NCBI GenBank assembly: GCA_965247265.1
Contig: OZ252002.1
Location: forward strand, 2,604,001 to 2,668,000
Source of the DNA: G965247265 sp965247265
Lineage (GTDB): Bacteria; Pseudomonadota; Gammaproteobacteria; UBA4575
Reading direction: 5' to 3'
DNA length: 64,000 bases
The stretch's first letter is position 1. The number at the start of each line of letters is the position of its first letter. Positions 25,667 through 35,161 of the stretch are shown here, piece by piece. Under the pieces are notes generated by a model, which did not search any database, was not told where the DNA came from, and saw only the letters and a list, made by a program, of their open reading frames with translations. A program made the position numbers and the translations under genes.

Positions 25667-27721
25667 TCATTCATGGTAGCTATGTAACTCTGTACCAAAG
25701 GTGTCCTCGGATTCGTTGCGCTGAACAAGAAACACACGCGCACCATGACTGATAGGGTGAACCATAGTATGCGTGGCCACATTCGCCAAAACGGAATGAT
25801 TTTGAATGCGTCTTTGTAACCAGCGCGCTGCCCACCACTCGCTTATATTTTTAGTCGCGTCTCTTGCACCTTTAGAAATTATATAACGAGGCCGCTTATC
25901 TCGACCCAGTAAGTATTTCATTGCATTTGTGACGAGAGGTACCCCATATACAATACGATTGCGTCCATGTTTAAGGAGCCTATCTGACGGTAATCCTAAA
26001 ACCTCCAACCCTTCTTTTACTTTCCGCAGTTTAGGGCTCGCCCCTTCTCCGAAAATACTATTGACGCGCTGACCGCCTTTGCTGTGTTGCACTAACGATA
26101 CTAAAGCTTGGACTGTCTCGTCACTAAATTGCGAGGTGCCAAATGCTTCTGATTTACCGAGACGATGGAACCGAATATCTGCCCCGCTTATTGAACCAAC
26201 ACATTCACCAGGTATATTAATCCGGTTGTACTGGGATGAGTGTGTTCCGTATAAGGATGTTGTCCCCAAATACACGAGATTCGCGGGCCTTATAATCGGC
26301 CTTCCTGCCATTGACGATGCGATCCTGCTTTCGGCATTACCGTATCTTCGCTGATATTCTCGCACTACTTCGGGACTTGTCGCCAGCATGCTAACTAACT
26401 TTCCACCGAGCAATATATTGTACGGCGCAACGGCACCGCAGACGGAAATATCGGCCATTGCCACACCAACACGATCTGCCTTTGCCTTTTTGGCGATGAT
26501 TCTTACAGCTTTTTGACCGGCACTGGTTTCAATCAACTTAGCCAATTTAGAGCCCGTTGGTTGATCGCCAAATATTTTGTTCAGTACAGTTCTTGCCTGC
26601 AATAGGCTTGCTAGTGAATATGCTCGCTTACTACGGAAAAGGTGGGTGCGAGCCATTTTCTTCCAGACTCCAGGAGATGCATTCTCAGTTCTTTTGAGTT
26701 CTGCATGATCATTGCTCCTGGAGAATCGGTGATGTGCATCGCGATGATACTTACCCTCCTTCATCAAACGTTTGATAATCTCTTCATTGGGGTGCTCCAA
26801 TGAATATCGAGTCAGTACTCCATCACTTATAAAGTCTGCAATGTAAAGCTCCTTCACCCCAACGTGTACAATTTCAACTAACCACTTTGCGATGGATGTG
26901 TTCGGCCGACTCCTTATGTCTTCAAGAATCGAGTCGGGGTCCCAACCAATCCACTGGTCACGCTTTCGGAGTTGCATAATCGGACTGCTAATTGCAGCTA
27001 TGCCGATTATGGGATGGTATTCTGCCGCAGCATCACGAATGATGAGCATCATCGTACGACCTGGAACGTTCGTATACTGATTAGTCCAGGTGTAACGGAA
27101 GTATCGCCATATATCCTTCAGTCGCATGCCAGTAAATTGGCAGCATACCCGGTCATTTACGAATTCAATATATGGATCAATTGCCTCAAACAAGGTCTGC
27201 CCATTCCCGTTTGAAGATTTCCTCGCAATACGCGAGAGTTGGCTAGCAAGCTCCTTCCCATTCCTCATTAGTGAAAAAATGGATACAAACTCGTCCCGGA
27301 ACATGCGGCGCTGTTCCATTGACTGTATAAACTGCCTGACTGTTTCCTTCGCTAGTTGGGCATCTCTTTTAATAAGCTCTTGTCGGCGAATTATGGTTTT
27401 CTCTCGCTCGACGTCGACTTCCACTATGGCAGACTGTTGAACTTCGACTTGCCCAGATCGAATTCGGATACCCCAACCTTGCTCAGCTAGATCCGAAAGA
27501 AGCAGACCAGACGCGGCCAAAGCTGGCCAATGCTCGCGTCGCGTCTTTTGTTGAAGCGCCAGAAAGTTCTTGCGCTTTTCCCGATATTCAGTGCCTTTGG
27601 AGCACCTATTTGCCAATTGGCGTAATACATGGGCGTACCCCAGGAACAACTCCCGCGACTTTCGAGAGCGTCCAAATCTTGGCTCCAGTGGGATCCATTG
27701 ATTATCAGCCGATTCCGCCAT
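25667..27721 (-). CDS. DUF4338 protein, DruA-like with N-terminal extension
   Basis: 684 aa from the ATG that overlaps the preceding stop (TGATG at 27723-27719); an upstream in-frame ATG at 27757 is less likely. The first 190 residues are charged and helical. The region of about 190-510 carries the DUF4338 pattern: RTMMLIIRDAAAEYHPIIGI, QWIGW, VAPYNILLGGKLVSMLATSP and LVYLGTTSLYG...SSQYNR. DUF4338 defines DruA of Druantia, where it is normally shorter; its biochemical role is not settled. Placement, directly after a GHKL ATPase and before a YjiT-like gene, fits a five-gene Druantia core with additions. No disruption is seen in this gene. Confidence 0.8.
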   Translation of the reverse strand: MAESADNQWIPLEPRFGRSRKSRELFLGYAHVLRQLANRCSKGTEYREKRKNFLALQQKTRREHWPALAASGLLLSDLAEQGWGIRIRSGQVEVQQSAIVEVDVEREKTIIRRQELIKRDAQLAKETVRQFIQSMEQRRMFRDEFVSIFSLMRNGKELASQLSRIARKSSNGNGQTLFEAIDPYIEFVNDRVCCQFTGMRLKDIWRYFRYTWTNQYTNVPGRTMMLIIRDAAAEYHPIIGIAAISSPIMQLRKRDQWIGWDPDSILEDIRSRPNTSIAKWLVEIVHVGVKELYIADFISDGVLTRYSLEHPNEEIIKRLMKEGKYHRDAHHRFSRSNDHAELKRTENASPGVWKKMARTHLFRSKRAYSLASLLQARTVLNKIFGDQPTGSKLAKLIETSAGQKAVRIIAKKAKADRVGVAMADISVCGAVAPYNILLGGKLVSMLATSPEVVREYQRRYGNAESRIASSMAGRPIIRPANLVYLGTTSLYGTHSSQYNRINIPGECVGSISGADIRFHRLGKSEAFGTSQFSDETVQALVSLVQHSKGGQRVNSIFGEGASPKLRKVKEGLEVLGLPSDRLLKHGRNRIVYGVPLVTNAMKYLLGRDKRPRYIISKGARDATKNISEWWAARWLQRRIQNHSVLANVATHTMVHPISHGARVFLVQRNESEDTFGTELHSYHE

Positions 27722-29277
27722 CAATCTAACAAAAATGTAGCGAGCATATCGCTCCATCGTTCGCGATATTGCGCAATACTTTCGCGCTTTAGCTGATTCT
27801 TTTCGCTCGCTTCGCTCCGAGCTGCTGCAAGCAACATCAACTCAATTAGCTGTATAATTTTTTCCATACAGACGTAAGAAGACTCGTCCGAATTTCCATA
27901 CAACTCGCGGAAAAATGGATGATCCTCGTTAACAACCAAAGCAAGCATCTTTCGTGCCATCGCATACGAGAAAAAGCACGTACCTATACCGTCCTCAGGG
28001 ACAACTCGGTACTCAAATTTTTGGCCCGCAGGACCAGGGAGAATTCGATTTCTACGAAGAATCCCCATCCTCTTGTATGCGTCTTTGTCAATGGTTGTTG
28101 GAAGCGGAGCAAGAAAATGATCCTTTTTATTTGCAAGCGCCACAGCACGATTAGAAGCAATGGTAGTAGCTATCTCTCGATGTGCATTCTGCGCGCGCGC
28201 ATTGAGTAACCTGGCATTTGCTTCAATATCGGGAGTCAAAATTACAGATAAGTAATGTCTAGGTTGAACTTGTTGTTTTGTGTGGGTAAGTCCGAATGCC
28301 TCATCTAGATTGGGATCGAACTCAACCTCACATCGCCACCAATCATCAAAATTTTCCCTTCGTTTCGCTCCCATAAAAAACCACCCTCTATCGACTTCAC
28401 GCCCAGCTCGAATAATTGACACACCAGATCCTTTGGAAATGCCCATCATTTGTTTCTTGTCGTTGCTGTACTCGCGCCAACGTCTTACTGGAAGTTCTGA
28501 GAAACGCACCTTGATAGTGCCGATTGGCGAATCCGGATCATTCATATTGGCACGAACTTGATATTGACTCTCGCGTCCATACGGCTGCGCCCCATTGTAC
28601 ACAGCGCGCGGCAACAAAAAGAGAGGGTCAATTGGCCGAACGTTTATGTTATTAACTAGAATTTGAACGCCACCGATTAGGTAGTAACGAAATCGACGTC
28701 CTAATTCCATATTGAGCTTGCGCGCGATTGTTGATACGCGCTTGAAGCCCAAGCGATCACATTTATCCCACTGCACTAAAGTACCAGACGGGCCTGTGCA
28801 TTGTTCAGGAGGATTTATGATGCCGCGAGGTTTAGGGATCTCTTTTGAATCACCGCAAATAATTTCGTCATAATCCAAATATGACATATATATCTGCAAC
28901 GATTGCTCATTATATAGTGAGTTGTCAGTGTTCCAAGTGTACACAGTAACTCTACGTGCCTGGCTCATGGAACTGTTTGGGAGACCCATTCCATACCGTC
29001 CTAACCCATTTCTACTATTAAACCGAGAACTACCCCCAAAGCGTAGTGCCTAACGCAGTGTAAATGGATCCATACCACAACCATTATCGCAGACACTAAT
29101 TATGAAACCGGTCGACTGAGTTTCTACGATGATTTGAATACGGTTTGCACCTGCCTCAATAGAGTTATCGACAAGTTCAGACAAAGCACTTGAAGTGCTG
29201 CTATATCCGGAGTCTCGAGTCGCTTTAATAAACCTATCGACAGCGACAATTGAATTATCTGAGTTAGCTTCATTCAT
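27721..29277 (-). pseudogene. GHKL (MutL/Hsp90-like) ATPase with in-frame amber codon
   Basis: One reading frame of 518 sense codons interrupted only by TAG at 29050-29052 (codon 76). Bergerat-fold motifs fall on both sides: N-box SALSELVDNSIEAGA and CDNGCGMD before the stop, and ALRFGGSSRFNSRNGLGRYG then MGLPNSSMSQARRVTVYTW after it. The stop thus falls inside the ATP site and would abolish the ATPase unless suppressed. Restart at the ATG 28989 would give 422 aa without motif I. Downstream sequence shows no further lesion. It is the first gene of the operon, translationally coupled to the DruA-like gene. GHKL ATPases occur in other defence systems (for example MutL-type subunits). Confidence 0.85.
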
Positions 29278-30417
29278 TTTACTGGACCAAGAATTAAGGT
29301 TTAATTAGGCACTACTGCGTAATGAGATTTCATGATCATAAAATTATTTTTAATTTAACGGAATAAAATCTTATTAGCTTAGACACTTAAGGCTTATAAT
29401 CGTAATGATCGTAAGTGTACATTGTAATTGACAGATGAAATTTAAATATTTTTTGTAAAAAATTCTTTGACCTGTTTCGTTTGAATTTTATGCTTATCGC
29501 CAAAAATGTTTTTCATCTCAGATATACAATTTTGTCGTTATCGGCTACTCAAAGCTCCCTATAAATTAATACAAATATAACACTGGCTGATGGGCATCAG
29601 TTGGTCTTTGATGAATGACCGCTTTGGGTCGTTAGCGGTCACTAGAATACCTGAATAATCATTTTGGTACGGAACATTACCTTCCTTAAAAAGGCAAGCA
29701 ATAACGAAGTGCCAAAAGTTAATTTGGCAAAAATTGAACTTGCCGTATATCCGCACTACCATTTCTTAGTGAGCCTAATACCGAATCCATGGTGCAAATT
29801 TTGGACTATGCCTTAAGGCAAGCTCGAACAAACTTCGTCCAGAGCTGAAATAACGCAGTAACAATAGATGATATAACATGAAATATTCTACTCCGGTTTC
29901 AAAAAAAACTTAATGGCCGAACCGCAAAACTTCCCACTCAAAAAACTCTGAAATCCCGCACCCCCACCCACCCGTAGGGAATACCCCAGGAGGACCCGCA
30001 TGCAATAATATTTTCCAACATCTCATGCATCGTGGTCGGATCGTTTTTTTAATCAGGCTAATCCCTATGATCTATCCATCTATGTGAGTTGTTGACAGCT
30101 TGCTAATATCTGTTATGCCTAATCGTTTTTTTAAGTTTTAAAAAAATAGAAAATATATTTATTTTTTTTTAGATTTTACTAATTGTTATCCACAGCTCTT
30201 AAATTCATGCACGTATTTAGTACGAAGTAATATTATTAATATATTTATTTATATATTCTGGCGGTCAGTTTTGTCCTCCTAATAATTCATAATGTTAGTA
30301 ATTCATTAAGCCAAGTTGATCAATATCGTAATGCTTGAGTCTGCAAGTGTAGCAATTCTGAGTAGCAAGATGAAGAATGCAATGAGTTTGTAGCCAAAGC
30401 AGTACAAGGCCTTTAAT
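29278..30417. other. Long non-coding stretch between defence operon and integrase
   Basis: 1140 bases with no convincing gene. It must contain the promoter of the defence operon (near 29280-29460, strongly AT-rich) and of the integrase. The only clear element is hairpin repeat copy 8 (29613-29644). A 67-codon minus-strand frame over 29559-29762 crosses that repeat and is treated as spurious. Around 30120-30260 the DNA is extremely AT-rich, with runs of T and A. Confidence 0.5.
29613..29644. repeat. Hairpin repeat, copy 8
   Basis: GAATGACCGCTT TGGGTCGT TAGCGGTCACTAG, the copy nearest the right end of the island. Same family as the copies at 8.6-14.4 kb, 15 kb away across the defence operon. 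Confidence 0.8.
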
Positions 30418-31555
30418 ATGTCTGGCATGTCGCGGCCAAAAATATATAAATTACCTGATAATCTAACTTACGATAATTGTGCAAAACAATATCGCTATCG
30501 CAACTCAATAACCAAGCAATTCACTTATTTCGGTAATAACAAAAGTGAAGCCACCGAGCGTGCAAAAAAAGCAAACCGTTACATAGAAACCCAGCTGCGA
30601 AAACGGCGCATATATAGCAACCAGCATAAATTTAAAAACCTAGTTGAATATTACAAAGACGAAGTATTGCCAACTAAACCTTGGGCGCAAGGTACGAGCA
30701 AAATATTTGAAATTCGGTTAAACGCTGCGAGTAAGTCGCTTGGTGAACGTAGCATTATCAATGTCGATCGTATTGTGATTGCCGATTGGATTAATGATCG
30801 CTGCACTACAGCGGATTGTCGTAACAAATGGCGCGCGATGTTTATCGAACTCTATGAGTGTGCGATCTCACGCAAGCTGGCCGACTTCAATGAGGCCAAA
30901 GCGACACTTAAAATGTCTGGATCCAAGAAACTTAAAGTGAATCACAAACAACGTGACCAGCTGAACATTAAAGACTTTTGGGCGATTCATAAACAAGCGT
31001 CGTTATTCCTGCAGAATGCAATGGAGCTATCGCTTATCACGCTGCAGAGTCGCCACGAGTTATGTAATGTTAAATTTTCGGACCGGCGCGACGGCTGGCT
31101 GTATTTCATCCGACAAAAAACTTCCAGCCAGACCGATATGGCGTTCATTAGAATTGAAGTAACACCTCCGATTGAGACGATCATCAACCGCGCGCGATAA
31201 TGTGATCTCACCTTATATCGTTCACAACAATTTTAAGCGTAAAAGATACCGTGATAAGAAGCCGCACTTTAGTTATGTGATACCGGACTATCTAAGCAAG
31301 GCCTTTACCAAAGCCAGAACCGATGCCAAGATCGAGACCAATGCCAAACGTCCGCCGACGTTTCACGAGATCCGGGGCCTGGGTGCGAGGCTCTATGAGG
31401 ACCTGGGCTATGATAAAAAATATATTCAATCACTAATGACGCATACCGACGAAAAGACGACTGATATCTACCTAGAGCGCCCTCAATCGATAACCGAGAA
31501 AAATTACCGTAAAGTCCGGGCGGACCTGAATCCGAAGCAAATCCCGAAAAAGTGA
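30418..31555 (+). pseudogene. Lambda-type tyrosine integrase, frameshifted
   Basis: Two overlapping frames make one integrase of about 379 aa. The first (from 30418) has the arm-binding start YKLPDNLTYDNCAKQYRYRN and a core-binding domain, then the first catalytic Arg in LITLQSRHELCNVKF and Lys in FIRQKTSSQ. Near 31195, in CGCGCGCG, one base was gained or two lost. The second frame resumes at DNVISPYIVHNNF, with the H-x-x-R box PPTFHEIRGLGARLYEDLGY, the second His in SLMTHTDEKT and the nucleophile Tyr in TDIYLE. All catalytic residues survive but are split. It ends 89 bp from the tRNA-Val 3' end, as expected of a tRNA-targeting integrase. Confidence 0.9.
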
Positions 31556-31557
31556 GT

Positions 31558-31597
31558 TAGATAAATAGATAAACCGAGTTTATCTAAAGTTTGTCTA
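31558..31597. repeat. Iterated TAGATAAAC motif beside the att site
   Basis: TAGATAAAT, TAGATAAAC, its perfect complement GTTTATCTA, and GTTTGTCTA follow each other between the integrase stop and the tRNA. The middle pair forms a 9-bp palindrome around CGA (31566-31586). Candidates are integrase arm-type sites or a simple terminator stem; neither is proven. Confidence 0.5.
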
Positions 31598-31643
31598 GAA
31601 CTTAGCGAACATTGATAAAGGAGCGTTGATTTTAAAAAGGTTT

Positions 31644-31721
<78 letters not shown>

Positions 31722-31774
31722 GTAATGTATGTGAAATTAACATAGAACAGAATGATTCGGTACCACGATTTCGA

Positions 31775-33805
31775 TCAGCTGGCCTTAGATTCTGGTTTGC
31801 CTAAAATAATGTCCTTTAAGCGGATAATTTCATCACGAATGTTTGCTGCTTCTTCAAACTCTAGATTCTTAGCGTGCTCATACATTTTTTGTTCAAGCTG
31901 TTTAACTTTTTTCATCCCATGCTCTGGACTTAATCTCGAATATTCAATAATGTCTTCAGCCACTTTGGCACGTGTTTTACCCAAGTCATACCCATAGGGT
32001 AACTTGCGTGCGCCTTCCATAATATCGGAAACTTTCTTTTTTATTCCTTTAGGCGTAATACCATGCTCCTCATTAAATACAATTTGTTTTGATCTTCTAC
32101 GTTTCGTTTCCTCAATCGCCCGCTGCATTGATCCTGTGACCTTATCTGCATACATTATTGCTTTTCCATTTATATGACGGGCTGCACGTCCTACAGTCTG
32201 AATTAGCGAACGTTCTGATCGTAGAAAGCCTTCCTTATCTGCATCTAAAATTGCCACCAGCGAAACTTCAGGAATATCTAAGCCTTCGCGTAATAAATTT
32301 ATGCCTACAAGGACATCGAAATCTGCTTTACGCAACCCACGAATAATTTCAACACGTTCAACTGTATCGATATCTGAATGTAAATAACGTACTCGCACAC
32401 CATGCTCAGACAAATATTCAGTAAGATCTTCAGCCATGCGCTTTGTTAAAGTAGTCACCAGTACACGTTCATCTTTTTGAACACGTTCATTTATTTCTGA
32501 TAACAAGTCATCTACTTGCGTAGTGACGGGTCGCACTTCTATTTCAGGATCTACTAAACCTGTTGGGCGCACCACTTGCTCAGCTACCGCATCAGATTTT
32601 TCAACCTCATAGGGTCCTGGTGTAGCGGAAACATAAATTATTTGTGGAGCAAGTGACTCAAACTCTTCAAACTTTAATGGACGATTATCAAGGGCTGAAG
32701 GAAGTCGAAAGCCATATTCAACCAATGTCTCCTTACGGGAACGGTCACCTTTAAACATACCTCCAAATTGCGGCACAGAAACATGACTTTCATCCATAAC
32801 CATCAATGCATTGTCTGGCAAGTAATCTAGAAGACAAGGTGGTGGTTCACCCGCTGCTCGACCTGACAAATAACGTGAATAATTTTCAATTCCCGCGCAA
32901 TATCCAATTTCTTGTATCATTTCCAAATCAAACCTTGTCCGTTGCTCAAGGCGCTGTGCTTCAACCAATCGATTTGCCTTATTCAATGCTTCAAGCCGCT
33001 GATCCAGCTCTTCTTTAATTTGATCAATCGCACTTAATAAAATTTCTCTCGGGGTCACATAGTGTGTTTTTGGATAAATTGTCAAACGAGGAACTTTTCG
33101 AATTAGTTCACCTATCAAAGGATCAAAGTAACTTAAATTTTCGATTTCATCATCAAATAGCTCAATTCGTATTCCTTCTCGCTCCGAATCCGCAGGATGG
33201 ACATCGATCACATCTCCATGAACTCTAAATGTCCCTCGACGTAATTCAAAATCATTGCGTGTGTACTGCAATTCAGCTAATCGCCTTAGCAGCTTACGTT
33301 GGTCAATGCGATCACCGCGATCAAGATGCATCACCATATTCAAATATGCCTTGGGATCACCTAGCCCATATATTGCTGAAACGGTTGCCACAATTATCGT
33401 ATCGGGGCGCTCAAATAATGCCTTGGTCGCAGATAGACGCATTTGCTCAATATGATCATTGACTGATGCATCTTTTTCGATAAACGTATCACTTGAAGGC
33501 ACATAAGCTTCAGGCTGGTAGTAGTCATAGTACGAGACAAAATACTCAACAGCATGCTTGGGGAAAAATTCCTTCATTTCACCATATAGCTGTGCGGCCA
33601 AGGTTTTATTTGGCGCCAGAATGATTGTTGGCCTTTGCACCTGCTCTACCACATTTGCAATGGTAAAGGTCTTACCCGATCCGGTTACACCTAGTAATGT
33701 CTGGTGTGCCAATCCATCATTCAGACCTTCGACCAAGCTAGAAATGGCTTCAGGCTGGTCTCCAGCGGGGTTAAAAGTTGTATTGATGTGAAATTCTTTT
33801 GCCAC
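31775..33805 (-). CDS. uvrB: UvrABC excision nuclease subunit B
   Basis: A 676-aa damage-verification helicase of nucleotide excision repair (673 in E. coli). Walker A is LLGVTGSGKTFTIANV, the beta-hairpin region YYDYYQPEAYVPSSDTF, the Walker B region MVMDESHVSVPQFGGMFKGD, motif VI QTVGRAARH, and the C-terminal UvrC/UvrA-binding UVR motif is KKVKQLEQKMYEHAKNLEFE. It is divergent from the aminotransferase gene with 93 bp between. I looked for a LexA box there; CACTGTAGAGTACTAAT near 33842 is only half of one. Confidence 0.98.
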   Translation of the reverse strand: MAKEFHINTTFNPAGDQPEAISSLVEGLNDGLAHQTLLGVTGSGKTFTIANVVEQVQRPTIILAPNKTLAAQLYGEMKEFFPKHAVEYFVSYYDYYQPEAYVPSSDTFIEKDASVNDHIEQMRLSATKALFERPDTIIVATVSAIYGLGDPKAYLNMVMHLDRGDRIDQRKLLRRLAELQYTRNDFELRRGTFRVHGDVIDVHPADSEREGIRIELFDDEIENLSYFDPLIGELIRKVPRLTIYPKTHYVTPREILLSAIDQIKEELDQRLEALNKANRLVEAQRLEQRTRFDLEMIQEIGYCAGIENYSRYLSGRAAGEPPPCLLDYLPDNALMVMDESHVSVPQFGGMFKGDRSRKETLVEYGFRLPSALDNRPLKFEEFESLAPQIIYVSATPGPYEVEKSDAVAEQVVRPTGLVDPEIEVRPVTTQVDDLLSEINERVQKDERVLVTTLTKRMAEDLTEYLSEHGVRVRYLHSDIDTVERVEIIRGLRKADFDVLVGINLLREGLDIPEVSLVAILDADKEGFLRSERSLIQTVGRAARHINGKAIMYADKVTGSMQRAIEETKRRRSKQIVFNEEHGITPKGIKKKVSDIMEGARKLPYGYDLGKTRAKVAEDIIEYSRLSPEHGMKKVKQLEQKMYEHAKNLEFEEAANIRDEIIRLKDIILGKPESKAS

Positions 33806-33898
33806 GCTTATCTCTTTTTGTAAGTTCCCGAATCATAACTCGCCACTGTAGAGTACTAATCTAATTTTATCTAATAATGAAGACCAAGGATCGTTGCT

Positions 33899-35077
33899 TT
33901 GAAAAGTCCTTTAGCTGATCGCGTTTCTCGCATCAAACCATCTGTCACTTTAGCTATAACTGCACGCGCAAATCAAATTCGGGCTGAAGGTGGAAATATT
34001 TTAAATTTGGCTGGCGGCGAGCCTGATTTTGATACGCCCGTACACATTAAAGAAGCGGCGATTAAAGCCATACAAGCTGGCAAAACAAAATATACGCCGG
34101 TAGCAGGCACCATATCTTTAAAAGAAGCTGTCATTAATAAGCTTAGCCGCGACAACCATCTGAGTTATACGCCAGATGAGGTGATGGTATCTAATGGTGG
34201 TAAGCAAGTTTTTTATAACTTGTGTCAGGCACTTTTGAATCAGGGAGATGAGGTTCTGATACCTGCACCCTATTGGGTTTCGTACCCAGATATGGCAATT
34301 CTTGCGGATGCTAGCCCTGTTGTTATCCCTAGCAAGGATGAAAACCACTGCAAAATTACTGCAGATGAATTAGAAAATCGAATTACAGAACAAACAAAGC
34401 TGTTAGTCATTAATAGTCCATCCAATCCTTCTGGCATTGCCTATACAAAAGAAGAATTAGAGAGCATAGGAAAAGTTTTAGAAAAATATAATCATGTATA
34501 TGTTGTTACCGATGATATTTATGAACACATTATGTTTCGAGATCAATCATTCATAAATATTCTCAACACTACACCATCTCTTAAAGACCGCACGATTGTA
34601 TTAAATGGTGTATCAAAAGTTTATTCCATGACAGGTTGGAGAATTGGATACGCTGCCGGACCTAGTGCCATCATAAAAGCAATGACCAAAATCCAATCAC
34701 AAAGCACATCAAATCCTAGCTCCATTTCTCAAGCTGCCGCTGAAGCAGCATTAACCGGAGATCAAAGCTGCGTTGTAGCTATGTGTAACGCTTTTGAAGA
34801 ACGCCATGATTATATTGTAAGTGAGTTAAACAATTTAGAAGGCGTGGACTGTTTATCTTGTGATGGTACTTTTTATTGCTTTCCAAATTTTGAAGGCATG
34901 ATTAATCGATCTAACCAAGTTTCAGATGATGTAGAATTTGCAGAATTCTTGCTTAATAAAGCTGGAATTGCAGCAGTGCCAGGTACTGCTTTTGGCTCAC
35001 CGGGACATATTCGTATTTCATACGCCACTAGCATGGATGTATTAGAAAAAGCCGTATCACGTTTTAAAACGCTATAG
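33899..35077 (+). CDS. aspC: Class I aspartate aminotransferase
   Basis: A 392-aa PLP-dependent aminotransferase of the thermophile-type Ib aspartate transaminase group. It has LNLAGGEPDFDTP (substrate loop), NSPSNPSGIAY (PLP ring Asn) and the Schiff-base Lys in LNGVSKVYSMTGWRIGYAAG, and ends with the Arg-containing GSPGHIRISYATS. It probably interconverts aspartate/oxaloacetate and glutamate/2-oxoglutarate; prephenate as an alternative substrate cannot be excluded. The start is TTG at 33899, giving MKSPLADRVSRIKPS as usual for the family. It is divergent from uvrB, an arrangement found in many gammaproteobacteria. Confidence 0.92.
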   Translation: MKSPLADRVSRIKPSVTLAITARANQIRAEGGNILNLAGGEPDFDTPVHIKEAAIKAIQAGKTKYTPVAGTISLKEAVINKLSRDNHLSYTPDEVMVSNGGKQVFYNLCQALLNQGDEVLIPAPYWVSYPDMAILADASPVVIPSKDENHCKITADELENRITEQTKLLVINSPSNPSGIAYTKEELESIGKVLEKYNHVYVVTDDIYEHIMFRDQSFINILNTTPSLKDRTIVLNGVSKVYSMTGWRIGYAAGPSAIIKAMTKIQSQSTSNPSSISQAAAEAALTGDQSCVVAMCNAFEERHDYIVSELNNLEGVDCLSCDGTFYCFPNFEGMINRSNQVSDDVEFAEFLLNKAGIAAVPGTAFGSPGHIRISYATSMDVLEKAVSRFKTL

Positions 35078-35108
35078 CTAAGTGCATTTAAGTTGAGCGC
35101 AGCACAAA

Positions 35109-35129
35109 GATCCCTAAATATAAGGGATC
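35109..35129. repeat. Short hairpin after the aminotransferase gene
   Basis: GATCCCT, loop AAATATA, AGGGATC, 32 bp after the stop codon. There is no T-run, so it is not a classical terminator, but its position suggests an mRNA-end structure. Confidence 0.35.
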
Positions 35130-35161
35130 ATGTATAAGCAATTAAGGAATTTTAAGGTAGA

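Noticed and set aside
14924..29277. Classification of the operon as DISARM
   Set aside because: DISARM has helicase and DUF1998 on separate proteins plus a DNA methyltransferase and usually a PLD nuclease. Here helicase and DUF1998-like region are fused and I see no methyltransferase motif.
29559..29762. 67-codon minus-strand reading frame between defence operon and integrase
   Set aside because: It spans a hairpin repeat and shows no family resemblance, and no Shine-Dalgarno was seen.
30418..31555. Programmed frameshifting of the integrase
   Set aside because: No slippery heptamer or downstream stem is evident at 31189-31200; simple mutation in a CG repeat is more economical.
33806..33898. 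LexA/SOS box upstream of uvrB
   Set aside because: Only one half-site like sequence (CTGT without a matching ACAG at the right spacing).
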